Assembly: GCA_045591645.1 (NCBI GenBank)
Contig: JAZNTG010000055.1
Location: 1 to 5,574, forward strand
DNA length: 5,574 nucleotides
Direction of reading: 5' to 3'
Origin: SFWF01 sp045591645
Lineage (GTDB): Bacteria > Bacillota > Clostridia > Oscillospirales > Acutalibacteraceae
The notes under the pieces were generated by a model, which had not been told where the DNA came from, ran no database searches, and saw nothing but the letters and a program-made list of their open reading frames with translations. The position numbers were made by a program, and so were the translations under genes. Shown piece by piece: positions 5,304-5,574 of the stretch (its first letter is position 1; the number at the start of each line of letters is the position of its first letter).

Positions 5304-5574
5304 TAAAAGTAAAGCTAATCTGTCTTGGAAAGCTGAAAGAAAAGTATCTTCGCGAAGCCACTACGGAGTATTCTAAACGCATTTCAGCATATGCCAGACT
5401 TGAAATTGTCGAGATAGAGCCCGAAAGACTGCCCGATGAGCCGTCGGAATCTCAGATAGAGTCCGCTCTCAGAACAGAGGCCGACAAGATTTTCAAAAAG
5501 ATAGATAGCAGCTCTTACACGGTGGCTATGTGCATCGAGGGAAAACAACTCGAAAGCACTGAGTTTGCAAAGCT
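5300..5574 (+). CDS. rlmH: 23S rRNA (pseudouridine-1915-N3)-methyltransferase RlmH, N-terminal part
   Basis: The first 91 complete codons of RlmH are present before the right edge; the family is about 159 residues, so roughly the last 40 percent is missing, including the knotted SAM-binding C-terminus. RlmH is a small homodimeric SPOUT methyltransferase that methylates pseudouridine 1915 in helix 69 of 23S rRNA on assembled 70S ribosomes. The start MIKVKLICLGKLKEKYLREA (1-20) and the block VAMCIEGKQLESTEFA (75-90) are typical of the family. The ATG at 5300-5302 overlaps the walJ stop (ATGA), and GAAGGGTG at 5284-5291, inside walJ, gives a good ribosome binding site 8 bases upstream, so translation is probably coupled. 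In Bacillus subtilis rlmH is also near walJ, which supports both calls. Confidence 0.95.
   Translation, partial: MIKVKLICLGKLKEKYLREATTEYSKRISAYARLEIVEIEPERLPDEPSESQIESALRTEADKIFKKIDSSSYTVAMCIEGKQLESTEFAK

Overview
The window looks like a chromosomal segment from a Gram-positive anaerobe of the class Clostridia, probably a Ruminococcaceae/Oscillospiraceae-type gut bacterium. The grounds are protein style (a clostridial membrane-anchored MurF-like protein, and a MurA, a WalJ-type hydrolase and an RlmH of Firmicutes type), consensus sigma-A promoters in AT-rich spacers, purine-rich ribosome binding sites, and frequent TTG/GTG starts. There is no sign of a phage, an insertion sequence, a CRISPR array or an RNA gene. 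The genus assignment is inference.

Left part, minus strand (1-1431): a two-gene unit. An alpha/beta hydrolase (676-1431, GTG start) is followed after 13 bases by a MurF-family ligase (1-662) that runs off the left edge. The visible part of the ligase is a roughly 180-residue multi-pass membrane region joined to a Mur-ligase P-loop, so it lacks a canonical MurF N-terminal substrate domain. An extended -10 promoter lies upstream of the hydrolase.

Divergent spacer (1432-1584): AT-rich, with the leftward promoter, the argH promoter and a 14-base palindrome touching the argH -35 box.

Middle (1585-3006): argH, argininosuccinate lyase, the last step of arginine synthesis. It appears to be a single-gene transcription unit with its own promoter and a strong intrinsic terminator.

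Right part, plus strand (3036-5574): the 211-base spacer after argH holds the terminator, two back-to-back promoters built from four perfect consensus hexamers, a leader hairpin and the murA ribosome binding site. Then come murA (first committed step of peptidoglycan synthesis), a 52-base spacer with a perfect GGGAGGG/CCCTCCC hairpin, walJ (yycJ-type metallo-beta-lactamase-fold hydrolase) and rlmH (23S rRNA pseudouridine-1915 methyltransferase), which overlaps walJ by four bases and is cut by the right edge. murA, walJ and rlmH probably form one operon.

Most of the window is ordinary core genome around cell-wall synthesis. The parts most worth a second look are the hydrolase plus membrane-anchored Mur ligase pair, the doubled consensus promoter of murA, and the unexplained hairpins before and after murA.
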